Positions 23,561 through 35,493 of a stretch of 64,000 nt of DNA are shown one piece after another. The notes under the pieces are model-generated. The model searched no databases. It was not told where the DNA came from and worked only from the letters and a program-made list of their open reading frames with translations. The DNA is taken from contig CM049316.1 in the NCBI GenBank assembly GCA_026874595.1, positions 68,410,676 through 68,474,675 of the forward strand. Reading direction: 5' to 3'. How positions within the stretch are numbered: the stretch's first letter is position 1; each line of letters begins with the position of its first letter. Made by a program: the position numbers and the translations under genes. The DNA is from Sipunculus nudus (taxonomy: Eukaryota > Annelida > Sipuncula > Golfingiida > Sipunculidae).

Positions 23561-24130
23561 TATTATAACAATAATAGTATATGTAACCAGTCTAAGATCT
23601 TTGAAAATCTAAATGCCCTCGCGTCCCAATTCGGTTTGTAAATGTAAACTTCATCACTAACCAGATCTTCAAGGTAAATATACCAATGCATGAATTTCTT
23701 GCCACGAGCACAGTGCCACAAAATAAATGTATGAGTGTTAGTCCATATCTTATTGAAACAGTATCTTTTTTTTAACAAACATTTGTTCAGATAATACATG
23801 TACAATACACGTATGCACAAAACATTACAAAGTCAATTCAAGTATCTTAATAATATATAATAAACACACACACATATATACACATTGACACCCTAATCTA
23901 AATTACAAATTAGAATTTAAAGACACCCCATTTTTCTTGTTAATCCAAAAGGCTATTTTTACCAATATCCTTGGGTAAAAGGACATTCGAAAACAAATGT
24001 GTCAATGGTTCTCTTCCTTCTTCACAGAAATATTGTCTCCTTGTCTTTGACACCAATTAAAAAAAATTATTTGTGGTTAATATTCTGTGTATCAAATTAA
24101 ACTGAAATATCCTTAAGTTGTAGAATTAGT
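23560..24130 (-). mobile_element. Tx1/L1-like LINE fragment (C-terminal end)
   Basis: The minus strand encodes an FQFNLIHRIL-like segment, then an FCEEGREPLTHLF-like zinc-knuckle segment, then KKRYCFNKIWTNTHTFILWH, the order found at the end of Tx1/L1-type ORF2 proteins (compare FQFKILHNYL and CHTEVEKYEHFFCNC in the LINE at 60016-62290). Several frameshifts; dead. Confidence 0.6.
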
Positions 24131-24139
24131 AAGCCTCAC

Positions 24140-26330
24140 TATATGCATAAAAGAGTTAAAGATATTTTTTTACAGTCATATTCTATATTTAGGTCTCTTG
24201 TCTATTTTTAGCTCCGCTGACTTTCAGTGATGCTGTGCTATAGCGATGTGGCTTTGTCCGTCGTCCTTCCGTCTGTCCGTCCGGGCGTTAGCAGGGCATA
24301 CATCGTAACTGTAAGGGCTAGGATCATGAACCCTATGCAGTCTTAGAGGTTCTAAAAAGATCTCCATGCAAACCTGAAATTAGTTCACTGCGACCTATAT
24401 TCTCCGAGTAACAGGGTGTCTTTGCACTCTCCTTAATTAATTCTTATAGCCAAAGTTTTTATCCAAAACCTTCCACCTTTCACATACAGCTCACCTACCA
24501 AGTTAGAGAAGAATCCTATAGATTTTGAGGTCACAAGGTCAAATGTCAAGGTCACAGGATCCACTTATGGGGCCTACCTACCAATAGGGAAAGAACCTTA
24601 ATCACTTTGAATTCAAGAGTTCACAAATCAAGGTCACCATACTAAATTGTTCCAAATGCTTGTGAACATTTCAAGCTAAACTCTACATCCCAAACCTTCA
24701 GTCTTTCAAATATGCCTCATCTATGCATAACTCAATTTTTTGCTTGAAGAAAAAACTTATTGGTTTTGGGGTCAGGTGGTCGAGAGGTTAAAGGTTGCAG
24801 GTCAAAGTTATTCACACATGGGTTGCCAAGTGATTACTCCAGTTTTAAGTGGTAAGTAGTTACCCATCACTCTAGAAAGAATCCAATCGATATGTGGGCA
24901 ATAGGCCAAGGTCATAGGTCAGGGATGTTATAATAAAAACTTACTTTGTAGACCACCTCTATTTTTCTTTATGTATTATCATTGCACTCCATCTAGTACA
25001 TCTCACTGTGTGGCCGTAATTGTGAGTGGCACTTGTGATATATGACTCCCTTTTGTATCAGCCCATTGAGTAATACGAACATCTTTAGTGCATTACAATG
25101 AAATGCTTCGGCCAGGCATTATGACTTTGAGAGTATAGTACGTAATAAAGGTTTAGCTACTGATCTATAAGATGATGGAGATATTTTGCAGTTTATTTTA
25201 TGGAATCATATTAATAAACTTAGTTTCATAGTTATCTGAATATTTTTCATACAAATCAACAGATATACCAGCAAACGTTTGTTCTGATAATATGTGGGTC
25301 TGTACCTGGATTTAGGATTGCTTTATTTGATTACAAGACTATTAGAGATGCTTTCTGAATTTCCTTTCTTTCATGTTTTGCAGTTTACCTACCCTGCTGA
25401 CCCCACCGAAAAGCAAGGTGATCATTAAAAAATATTGGACTTACAGTTTTACATTTGCATATCCATTAATCTAAAATGAGATCTCTCAAAGCTTATCATG
25501 CCTTTTGAATTGTCTGGACATTCATAACTGTAACATTATTTGGAGAAATTGCAACAAGTTTGGTTCCTTATTGAAGTAGTGTGATATCAAATGTCCGACT
25601 TGTCAGAAATCTATTATGTCTGCCAGTTAGCCACCTTGAAAAGTCGTTTTGTCAGTGAAGTTTCTGTGATTTTTTTAATGTTTGGTTCCTTTTAGAGGAC
25701 GTTTGTTGTCCGATTTCATACAGTTCAGAAATCAAATATGGCCACCAGGTAGCTTTTGAACATATTATCTCAAGAACTGTTAAAGTGAATGCAGTGGGAC
25801 GTATATTATTGTAATCTTTCAAGGGATTGGGTCAAAGAACTCTTAATAAATATGACCATGTTTTATAAAAGTTCAGTAAAGCTGGCTTGTATTGAATAAA
25901 ACTTCATACAGAAGCACCGTTTCTCAATAATTATTGCATGGATTTTCTTGATTTTTTGCTATATATTTTGATCTCATATTTGGCTGTGTGGTGTTCCGTT
26001 TGAGACTGACAGGTATCAAGCAAGCTTTTGGATTAGTTCCTGATAGCTTAACAACCATACATTTTGCCTTAGACCATGAAGTCACTGTGTTTATCCAGAC
26101 ATGTGCTATATATTTCTGTCATCGTAGAAAAGTTCAACAAAATTGGCAAATAGGCTCTTCAAAAATTAGATTGGAAGCTCTGAATTTCAGCCCATAAAGT
26201 CGCAGGTCATGCTTGGCAACTGACTGTCATGATCCTTGGGTCACTTATCTTTGTATTTTTTCGGGTTCTATGGAAAAAGGTTTGACTTATTCATTGAACA
26301 CAACTTTTCACATTTAAATAATTGGGAAAA
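24140..26330. other. Repeat-rich noncoding stretch
   Basis: Dispersed repeat with 'gctatagcgatg...cgtccttccgtctgtccgtcc' at 24235 and 'aaggtcacaggatcc' strings. Apart from one weak micro-exon candidate at 25384 no gene was seen. Confidence 0.4.
25384..25417 (+). CDS. Possible micro-exon (FTYPADPTEKQ), unassigned
   Basis: A strong acceptor (ttcctttctttcatgttttgcag) precedes 34 bp encoding FTYPADPTEKQ plus one base, followed by a weak GTGATC donor. It is open only when entered in phase 0 and leaves in phase 1, which would fit the CARD exon at 35116. There is no support beyond phase and acceptor strength. Confidence 0.15.
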
Positions 26331-26339
26331 ATTACTTAA

Positions 26340-29300
26340 ATAACTTTAATCTTCATTTGTATGCAATAACATTTATTTTCCACTCTCTGGGAATAGCCTC
26401 CAATAATCCTCTATATTCAAAAATATTTGAATCTTTAACCCTCGGCTAAATTCTTCATAACTTAAAAATCTCTTCATGTCGTCTTCTCGAGTCAATATGT
26501 CTGTTAAGCAATAAATTCCTGCATCTTTCCAGTGATTATAAAATAATGGTTTGCCATCCACCCGAACGTTAGAGTTCAACCAAATGGTCTGAATGCCAAT
26601 TTCTGTTACTCCTTTGATTTGGTCTTTATAATTGTATGCACAACATGCTTGCAGAACCTCTTTCCAGAATGTTTCTGTGTTTTAATACCTATACCATGCA
26701 TCATCTTTGGCCAAATTACATTAAAGAAATATTCACCTCCACTAATAATATTAAATATGTCATATTTTCTTCTGTTTCTTTCTTTAATACTAGTCTTCTT
26801 ACCAAAGAGACTTTCAAAGATGTTATATATGTTCTAAGATAAACCATATTAAGGCCTCCATTGTCATATGATGAAATTACAGACTTTTTAATTCTGTTTA
26901 GCTTGTTGGACCATATAAATCTGAAGAGTCCCTGTTCATTTTTTTTTAAATCATCAGCAGGTGAAGGTAATACTGAAAAATTAGTAAGTAAGCTGGGATA
27001 ACCCAAAGTTTTAAGTTTTAAGTATTGTAATTTTTCCAAATAATGTAATATTTCGATATGAACATTAAGCACACTGTTTAGTTTCTCCATCGCAGAGAGA
27101 AAATTCAGATTTTTCAAAGTATTTGCCTCTGGGGTTACCTTTCCCAGTACATCAACTGGGCCGTATGAACAATCAGATTCAAATTTTTAATTATTAGTTT
27201 CCAAGAACTATTACCAGTCACGAGCAATGGCATCACCGTCGTCTTATTTTAATTTATCACAAGGCCTAAAATTTAAGAGAAATCCATAAACTTTAAGTGC
27301 TCCTTTAACTGATGACACATCTTTCAGGGTAAGTATAGTGTCGTCTGCATATGGTGCAAGTTTTCCTCCTGACATTTAACTTTCAATTTGGTTATTGATC
27401 CTAATAGTCAATGCTAAACACTCTGCACATAAAATGAACAGATACGAGGAAAGAGGATAACCCTGTTCAACTCCTTTTGAAGTACTAAAATAATAGGATA
27501 CCCAGCCAATTTTGATGATACAACTGCTAATGTCATAAAACAGATTTTGCACCATTTTTGAATAACAGAGCTTATATTAAAATATTAATTTTATTTTTCA
27601 AAGTTTGCTCCAGAGAATTCTATTCCAGTTAATCATAAGCTTTTTAAAAATCCATTATCATAGAAGTCCATTTATTCTTGTTCTCTTTGCTTGATAGATA
27701 TTATTTAAAACCTTGTTTATATTTTCTTCAATATACCAGTTTTTAAGAAATCCCGTTTGGTTGTGGTGTATTATGTCTGGCAAAATCTTTTTTCATTCTT
27801 GAAGCTTTAACCTCAGCGTTAATTTTATAGTAAAAATTTATCAGGTTTGCTCCAGAAAATCCCATTCAAATTTGCTTTTTTAAATCTATTGTCATAAGCA
27901 GTCCAGTTGTCCATGTTCTCTTTGCATGACAGATATTATTTAAAACGTTGTTATATTTGCTCCAACTCTTTTAATGACAGATATTATTTAAAACCTTGTT
28001 ATATTTGTTCCAATATACCTGTTTTTAAGAAATCGCGTTTAGCTGTGGTGAATTATGTCGGGCAAAATCTTTTTTTCATTCTGGAAGCACTAACCCCAGC
28101 AAAAATTTTGTAGTCAAAATTAATCAAAGAGATAGATCGCCATGTTTTTTTATTTCTGTATCATCCTTACTTTTTTTAGGGATCAAACCTATCACACCTT
28201 CTTTTGGGGAGATTGAGAGTTTACCACAAGCAGAGATAACAACTTACTGCTTGCATTAAATATTATTTTAGTTGAATTCAGCAGGTATTCCATCATTCCC
28301 AGATGTTTTTTTTTTTGAGACATTAAACATCTGTTATTTCTTTTTCACTTATTGAAGAGTTTATTAACATGTTTTGTTGTGCTGAGACTTTTTGCACTGG
28401 CTGTACCTGTGATAGGAATTCTTTGATAGTGTGTACATTTCCTATCGAAGGGTTTGTTTCATACAAGTTCTCATGAATTCCCTAGCTGTTTTATTATTTC
28501 CCTTTGATTGTCTGACAATGACCCAACTTAAAGCCTAAGTTTGTGAATTTTTTTTTTTTGCATTGTAATTTCATTTTTATTCAAATTAAGAAAATATTGA
28601 GTGGACTTCTCGCCTTGTTCATACCTTATTGCTTTGCATCGGATTATGGCTCCCTCTGTTATCTCCTGTATCATCTTTTTTAATTTAACTTTAGTGTTTT
28701 GTTATTCCACTGCAACACCACCATTTATTCTTTGAGGTTTATGTTTAATTTTCTTTCTAGTATTTGTATTTCATTTTTTTTTCTTCCTTTCTCGATTTCA
28801 AATGTAATGCTTTTCTTTCTAATGTACATTTTTATGGTTTCCTTTAGCAAAAAGGGGATTGTTCCTAGATTTTCATCAACTGCGTCTTAATTTATTTTAT
28901 TCGTAAGTTTTAATTAATCCTTTTCTTTTAAAAATGATACCACAAAGAAGTCAAGATGACAGTTTACTGGCTGGCAGTCTTTTGACTATGTATATTTTTT
29001 TATCCTGGATTTTTAAACCTCCAAATCAGCTTGTTCCATATAATTAAGGATTACTTTTGACTTAGTTTATTTGTAACATTTCTTACTCTACTCTTGTCTT
29101 AAGCTAAGACAAGTACTGTGTTCCAGTTTCCGACAAGAATTCTATAATCATTCGGCAAGTTTTCAACCTTTTGAATATTTCATGAACAAATTCTGGTGTG
29201 CCTTTATTTGGAGCATAAATATTATCATGTATCATACGCATACCTGCAATACTACAGTCTAATATTATAAATCGAACATTTACAGCAATGTATGGATTAT

Positions 29301-29520
29301 GTGTTTAGCATGATTTTTAATTAATATTGCGAAACCCCTCGAGTTACTGTTGTCATGGCTGCAGATTATTGCAAACCATTGCTTTTCTGTTCTTTCTATA
29401 ATATGTGTTTCTTGTATCATTAGAATTGCATGTTTCTTGTTCTGTTACCAATAAAGGCTTCCCTCCTCTATCTTTAATCTGCCAGACCCCTGACATTAAT
29501 TAACAATATGTATATTACAC
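26340..29520 (-). mobile_element. Tx1/L1-like LINE, nearly full ORF2, heavily decayed
   Basis: Read on the minus strand from 29520 down: an endonuclease start (NVRGLADKIEEGS, IQETHIIE, CSHDNSNSRGFAIL), then reverse transcriptase blocks (GVEQGYPLSSYLFILCAE and APYADDTILTLK near 27300-27480, catalytic YADD kept), then the C-terminal region (FRFIWSNKLNRIKKSV, GGLNMVYLRT, VDGKPLFYNHWKDAGIY). Many frameshifts and stops. Same family type as the copy at 60 kb. Confidence 0.8.
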
Positions 29521-30499
29521 TATCATCCATATTTGGCTTATCTGATAACTTCTTTTGAAAAGATTTCCATCTTTGTAACGTATCAGGTTAAATATAATCA
29601 AATTTAAATAGACAGTGTATTGCAGGTAATAACTGTCATGGTAAAATCTGTATCTTAACATGTATTTTATTTTTTTTTGGAAAAGAAAGTAATGTCTTGT
29701 CAGTATAAGTGAAATTCAGTTAATACATTTTATACAAGTTTTTTATGGAGCGTATACAAGTTGCAGCTAAATAGACAAACTTGACATAGAAATGAGATGA
29801 ATGATAATAAGGTATCCCTGTGTGGTCGTATCCCTGAACTACAGCGAATTTAAAAAGGGTTGCCTGAGAGTATGCCCACTAGTGACAACTATTGATAAAT
29901 ATTTATAAAAACGAGACAAAAATACTGCTGCTCTGGTATTCTCGCCGGTTGTGGGCTTGTTTGTTTTAAAATTTTTAATAAAAAAAATGAGCCAGCATTC
30001 CTCATCTAATTTAGTACATCCCCCAACCCCGATAAAAAGCCCGGTTAACGGTTTTATCGGCTAGTACATTTTTAAAAAGACCTTGTGAAGATTCTGAACA
30101 TCAGTGTTCTGAAATATATACATCTATGTGTATTATCTTAATACTTTGACAATGTCATATTTGTTATATTAAACAGTGATTTTAAAAGCTTTGTAGCCCT
30201 TCCCTATATAGAGAGACAAAACATATTCCTCTGTTGCCGGTACATTCACTGTAGGAGCACAAACAGATTCACATGTATTTGGAACTAAAAATAGGAAATT
30301 ATACTGCAGGACACACCTATTAATAATACTGCCAAATTGCTGAAGCATTAGGATTTACATTTTTAGGAGAAACAAAATAACATATTACTTTTGATATATT
30401 TTCTGTCAAAAGCAAATCCAGCTAAGCTCAGTGCCCCATGGGTCCCTTGTTATTTGTTGTTATCAGCATAAGGTTTTACAGCTTAATATGATCTCTGTA

Positions 30500-30665
30500 A
30501 CATGGCACATTTTCAGATTATGCTGACTGTCATTCATAGTCAGCTTTTATCATTGCATGATGGATGCGTCATTATTCTTTTTCTGTCTGAGAACACGTTC
30601 ACAAGCAGTCATGACAGCAGTATGGGTTACACAAATTTGCTGAACATGCAGTATTTTCCTCTTTC
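30500..30665 (+). repeat. Dispersed repeat, copy 1
   Basis: The string gcgtcattattctttttctg and acaagcagtcatgacagcag (30567-30622) recur at 32950-33000, ending in the same cattttcctctttc. Two copies lie about 2.4 kb apart. Confidence 0.7.
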
Positions 30666-31192
30666 GTTAAAAAGAGTATTTACATCCAGTTGACAGCCAT
30701 CTATTCTTACAGTTTCACATGGAGCCATACATTGGGCATTCACAATGGGAATTTTATCCCAAGATGAACCAGTTAAATAATATATGTGCCGATGTATACA
30801 ACTTTGAGAAAGATCAGTCACAATACGTTGCCATTGTCTGATATGTGGAATCTGCGGGCAATAATATAGGGCCTCTGTTGATCCATCTGCAGTGACATGC
30901 AATCACTAAAACACCTTGGGTTCAGCTCAAAGTCTAAGCTGAACAGTCTGCATTGTGACATAAATAAAAGTTGAAAGCAAAAGTGTGCTTTAATGGTAAA
31001 TATTTTTTTTAACTTGGAACCTGGTTCAGGCTGAGTCACAGTAAACAGTATGTAGCCATATTCTCTATGTTTGTCTAAACTTAAATTATAAGTAGTAACA
31101 GGTGGTACAGATCTGCCAAAATATTTCTGTGGAACAAGATAGCATGAGAATACAAATGTTTCTGAGCAAAACATGACAATATGGTCAAACAA
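30627..31192 (-). other. Unassigned overlapping open frames (91 and 124 codons)
   Basis: Two overlapping minus-strand frames: one contains IPHIRQWQRIVTDLSQSC and CETVRIDGCQLDVNTLFNER, the other MFDHIVMFCSETFVFSCYL. The composition looks somewhat protein-like, but no family was recognised and no splice partners were found. A related sequence covering part of the left edge recurs at 32937-33060, so this is probably a repeat or decayed element. Confidence 0.2.
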
Positions 31193-31929
31193 TTAAACAG
31201 ATTCCAAGAAGGTAGAAGCTATACCTTAATCCAGATTCCATAGATCAAAAGTTCAAGAGTAGTACATGATCGAACCAATATCCACTGATAACTGCAAAGC
31301 TAAGCCTTATTTGTACAGTACCAGCTTCTGCAGTCCAATTTGGTAAAGAATCAGGAATCACCATTGCTATAACTGCATTCTTGCAAAGCTTGTAAAAAAT
31401 CTCATAATTGTGGTTGAGTTACGAAATTGCTCAAGGTTGACCTTGATACCTAACCTAACAGACCTGTGAACAGTAAGGATGCAGGTTTTGCTGTTGTATT
31501 GATGAGGGGCCCAAGAAAGACATCACATATGAAAATGGATTTCTCTTATATTTTCAAAGTGAATGACAAAATTCTTGAGTGTAGTCATTTGCAATATCCA
31601 GTGATGACAGACCTAAGATTACTAGATCCCAGAAAAAAATTCAAATTCTGCAATAGAAAAATTCATTTAGATACGTTTCCTTTTTGTTCGCTAAAAAGCA
31701 ACTAACGGCCATTTAGTGCTTATTTCAGATTTAGTAACAGGCTAAGTTTCAGTATGTATCTATTAATAGTTTTGGCAGACTGCCAACTATTTCAGAATTG
31801 TCAACAGGTGTAGAGTTCAGTAAGTGCAGTAACCACAACTGGTACATAATACATTGGATATGGTTGACTTATTGATGTCGACTGCCTTGGTCAGCTGGAC
31901 ATGGTCAGTCAAGAACACCTAACTTAAGA

Positions 31930-32400
31930 TAAGTTTGATGTATTGGCCTGACATATTGGCGTGTCTATGCATCTTTGACGGACTTCTTAAACATAAAACT
32001 AGTGTTGCACATACAATGATTTTCGCACAGTGTATGTTCATGCTTTTTTCTAAGGAGTGATTTGAAAAAGCAGCCTGATTGTTTGCATGTCTATAAATCT
32101 TGTATACACGACTGGTGGCGCCACCTACAATCAGTTTTGCACAGTGTATCTGCCTGCTTATTTTTTTCCAGCAGTTATTTGACATATCTTTCTATACAAA
32201 ACTGATGGCGCCAGCTGCTTTCGCATCGCATGCATCTGTGGTAATAACTAAAGAGTGGTTTTACATATCTCCCTGTAATTCTGGATGTCCATGCATACAT
32301 TTCCGATGGCTTTCTTGTACACAAAACTGATAGTGCTACCCACAACAATTTTTGCGTGGTGTACATTCATGCCAGGATTTCTTGAGTGATGTATATGCAA
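31930..32400 (+). repeat. About 130-bp tandem repeats with GGTGGCGCCACC-type core
   Basis: Diverged units share 'tgcatgtctata', 'acaaaactgatggcgcc' and 'gcacagtgtat' strings at spacings near 125-135 bp. The full palindrome ggtggcgccacc is at 32114-32125. Confidence 0.55.
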
Positions 32401-32499
32401 TGGTTGCTTCTACCCGGGTTCCATTTTTTAATACTTTCTGTGTACATATACATGCCTCACATGTACTTTAAAAATTAATTAAGCATGTTATCAAGGAAG

Positions 32500-34250
32500 G
32501 ATTATACCGGGAGGTCCTAGGTTAATATTGGAAACCTGACACTAGGTCCTGATGACGTACATTCTGCGAGCTACAGGCCGAATACAGGATTTTGAGCATC
32601 CAGAGAATTAGACGGAGCACAAATTTTACCCATGGGGCCTAGAATCTTTTAACGTAACATTCACGGAGGTCTTGGGTAGATGTCATAAAATAAGGTCACT
32701 GGACTTATATTTTGCGCACTATAGAAAAAAACATGATTTGAGCAACCTTTAAGTCAAATAGGCGCAAATTGTATCTGTCAGGTCTAGTATCTTCTAACGC
32801 AACATCCAGGGAGGTTCTGGGGAAATTTTCTCGGAAACCCAAAATTAGGTTGTGATAACCTATATTCTCTGATCTACTGGCTGCAAATATGAATAACAGT
32901 ACCAACAGAGTCAGACGGTTCACAAATTGTATCATTGCATAATCTGTGCGTCATTATTCTTTTTTGTCTGAAAACACTTTCACAAGCAGTCATGACAGCA
33001 GTATGGGTTAACCAAATCTGCTGAACATGCAGCATTTTCCTCTTTCCATTTGAATTAAATTGTTCACTTTCCTTTTATCAATTCACTCTGTTAACTTCAG
33101 CACCGGCACAGCGTCCACCAGCTTTTGGTGGCGCCCACTATGTTGACCTACCCTCTGTCGGCTGTAATGGTCTTTTCATAAAGTTATATTTATAAGCTTT
33201 CATAGCAAAATAACCAATTCCTTATAGGAAGGGGAATAAAATGAGTATAAATTCAGTCAACTTATTTTCAAGATGGCGTCTTGACGAAAGTTCATATTTT
33301 GTTAATCGCAAAATTTGAAACTTTGTTAAGTTTTGCATAAATGATGTATGTTACCTCATTTTCGGAACTGCTGCAGCCTTCAGCACCAAAATTCAGAAAT
33401 TTGCAAATTGTATCTGTCAGGTTTAGTATCTTCTAACGCAACATCCAGGGAGATTCTGGGGAAATTTTCTTGGAAACCCAAAATTAGGTTGTGATAACCT
33501 ATATTCTCTGATCTACTGGCTGCAAATATGATTCACAGTACCAATTAACAGAGTCAGACGTTTCACAAATTGTATCAATTTCACCTAGAATCGTCTAATG
33601 TGACATCCAGGGAGGTCCTGGGTAAGTAAATGTCCTTGGAATTATGAAATTAGATCAGACTGATCTATACTCTGTGATTTATAGAAAAAAACATGATTTG
33701 AATACCCTGAAAGTTAGATGAGGTCAAATTGTATCCGTTAGGCCAGAACCTTCTCATGAGAGGTTCTCAGCAAATTTTCTTGGGAACCTGTAACTATGTC
33801 ATGATCTGTATTCTGTGAGAAACTGGCCAAAAACTTGATTTTACACACAGACATACCCAGCACAAATTGTATCCGTTAGCCGTCGAATCATCTAATATAA
33901 CATCCAGGGTGACCCTACAGAGAGAATTTTGAGCAACCAGAAAGTCAGATAGAGCACAAAAACCTTAACTGTTATATTTAGAAATGTCTTTATTCAAATA
34001 AAAGTAGGTTATTGTAATGTGTTCTTTGACATATAAAATAAGTTCACTGTGACCTATATTCTGTGAGTCATGTGACCAATTTAATTTGAATACCCTATCC
34101 GTCGGATGAACGCAAGTCATAGCTATTTGACATGAAACTTGTAACTCATCATTTGGGGAGTTCATTGGTAAATCTTGAAAACCTTAAATATGATCACTGT
34201 TACCTATTTGCAAAGTCCTTTAAACTAAAACATGATGTCGGCACTCTGAA
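32500..34250 (+). repeat. Diverged ~190-bp repeats (aacatccagggaggtcctgg family)
   Basis: Blocks 32740-32930 and 33400-33580 are close copies (tcttctaacgcaacatccag, aaaattaggttgtgataacc). More distant copies at 33590-34250 share 'catccagggaggtcctgg' and 'gtgacctatattctgtgag'. Related strings occur at 18600-19300 and 24340, so this is a dispersed family. Confidence 0.65.
33101..33163 (+). CDS. Possible exon (APAQRPPAFGGAHYVDLPSVG), unassigned
   Basis: A long pyrimidine tract ending ctctgttaacttcag precedes 63 bp open in phase 1 and ending in phase 1 at a GTAATG donor (33164); a GTCTTT donor six bases later is also phase 1. It would encode APAQRPPAFGGAHYVDLPSV and a split last codon. Symmetrical 1-1 phase makes it insertable between exon 14960-15146 and the CARD exon. 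Against it: it lies among repeats and contains tggtggcgcccac, close to a repeat core. Confidence 0.25.
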
Positions 34251-35115
34251 AGTCATTTTACCCATTGTTTGAGATTACTTAACACATATTTTTTCACCAG
34301 ATCATAAAATCAATGGTACAGCTGAGCGTCATGATCCCTAGGTCATTTATTAGAACATTCTGAATTCTGTCAGTCTCAACCAGATGTCTGATCGTCTGTT
34401 CATCTGGCCATTGGATCAATATGAAAGGCAAACTTATCTAAGGGTTTAAGGATGTTGAAAAAAAATGATCTACGCCTTCATCGGACCTAAAACAAAGGTC
34501 TGAAATTTCAAGAGAGGAAGACAGGAAAAATAAATATTGAAAAGTACATTTTATGGTGAATTCTTCCCCCCCCCCCCCCCCCCCCCCGATCATGTCGTTT
34601 TGATATTTGTGATATATCATCTCATAAGACCACCAAAGTTAACACATTCTTGATAACAAAATCGATAGATATCAGAAAGTGTATCTTGGATCTGTTTATA
34701 TTATATTAATTAATGTATTATACTTATTGTTAAAAAACACAGTAGCACTTATGTATATTATTATTATTATGATTGTATTCAGTAGTATTTAAGAATCAAG
34801 TGTAAAGTTGTATGATTCATCTTGGTATCATGCATTTTCATGTTGTTCATCTTATGTATTCATTTTATGATGATGCAGATCAAACAAGGGCAAGGGCATG
34901 TTGCTCACTGCATAAATACATGAATAACCATATATTAGAGTAAGCCATTTCATAACTTGTCGTTGAATGGAAATATCAGAGCAGAGGTGCAACTTATCAG
35001 CTACTCTTAAACCTGAATATCGTTTGGGCTCACATCATTTGCCATCATGGTGAATATATTAACTCCTTCAAATACTGCCATCTATGTACAACTAAACTTG
35101 TCGCTCTCATTTCAG

Positions 35116-35493
35116 ACCAATTACTGCTTATACAGAAAGATATCCTGAATAATAAGAGGGAAGAGATTATGGATAAAATGAACAGACCTATGTATTTAGC
35201 GGAAGAACTCTTGAAAAGGAAAGTACTATCTGACAGTGATTTGGAGTCATTAAAGTTAATATGGGATAATGACCAAAAGAAAAGGATGTTGCTGAATTTC
35301 TTAGCAGACAAAGACTTGGAATCGTTTGAAGTTTTTATGGATATTACATCCAAAGATTATATACTTTTGCACGAATATTTGAATAATGAGGTTAGGAAAA
35401 GAATAGCCAGAGAAGCAGCACCAGCTGTTAGTGCAACACCAACATATGGTTCTGACCATGACCGAGACACAGTGCAAACACGTTCTGCACAAG
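35116..35493 (+). CDS. Exon encoding a CARD (death-fold) domain
   Basis: The acceptor is tctcatttcag and the donor is GTAAGT at 35494; phase 1 both ends, 126 codons. Residues 1-90 have CARD-like amphipathic helices: QLLLIQKDILNN, AEELLKRKVLSDSDLESLKL, KRMLLNFLADKDLESFEVFM. The pattern 'LxxRxVLSxxDLExL' followed by 'LLxFLxxKxxxxFxxFM' is typical of CARDs, which mediate homotypic assembly in apoptosis and innate-immune signalling. A polar linker (ATPTYGSDHDRDTVQTRS) follows. An internal ATG at 35169 would cut helix 1 off, so a start upstream is preferred. Confidence 0.72.

Larger units (their letters stand above)
29520..35115. other. Repeat-rich stretch upstream of CARD exon
   Basis: It holds several diverged repeats, described separately, a minus-strand pair of unassigned frames (30627-31192) and one candidate exon (33101). 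A 22-base C run is at 34566-34587. A short stem (ccgataaaa ... ttttatcgg) is near 30030-30062. No start exon for the CARD gene was identified. Confidence 0.4.
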
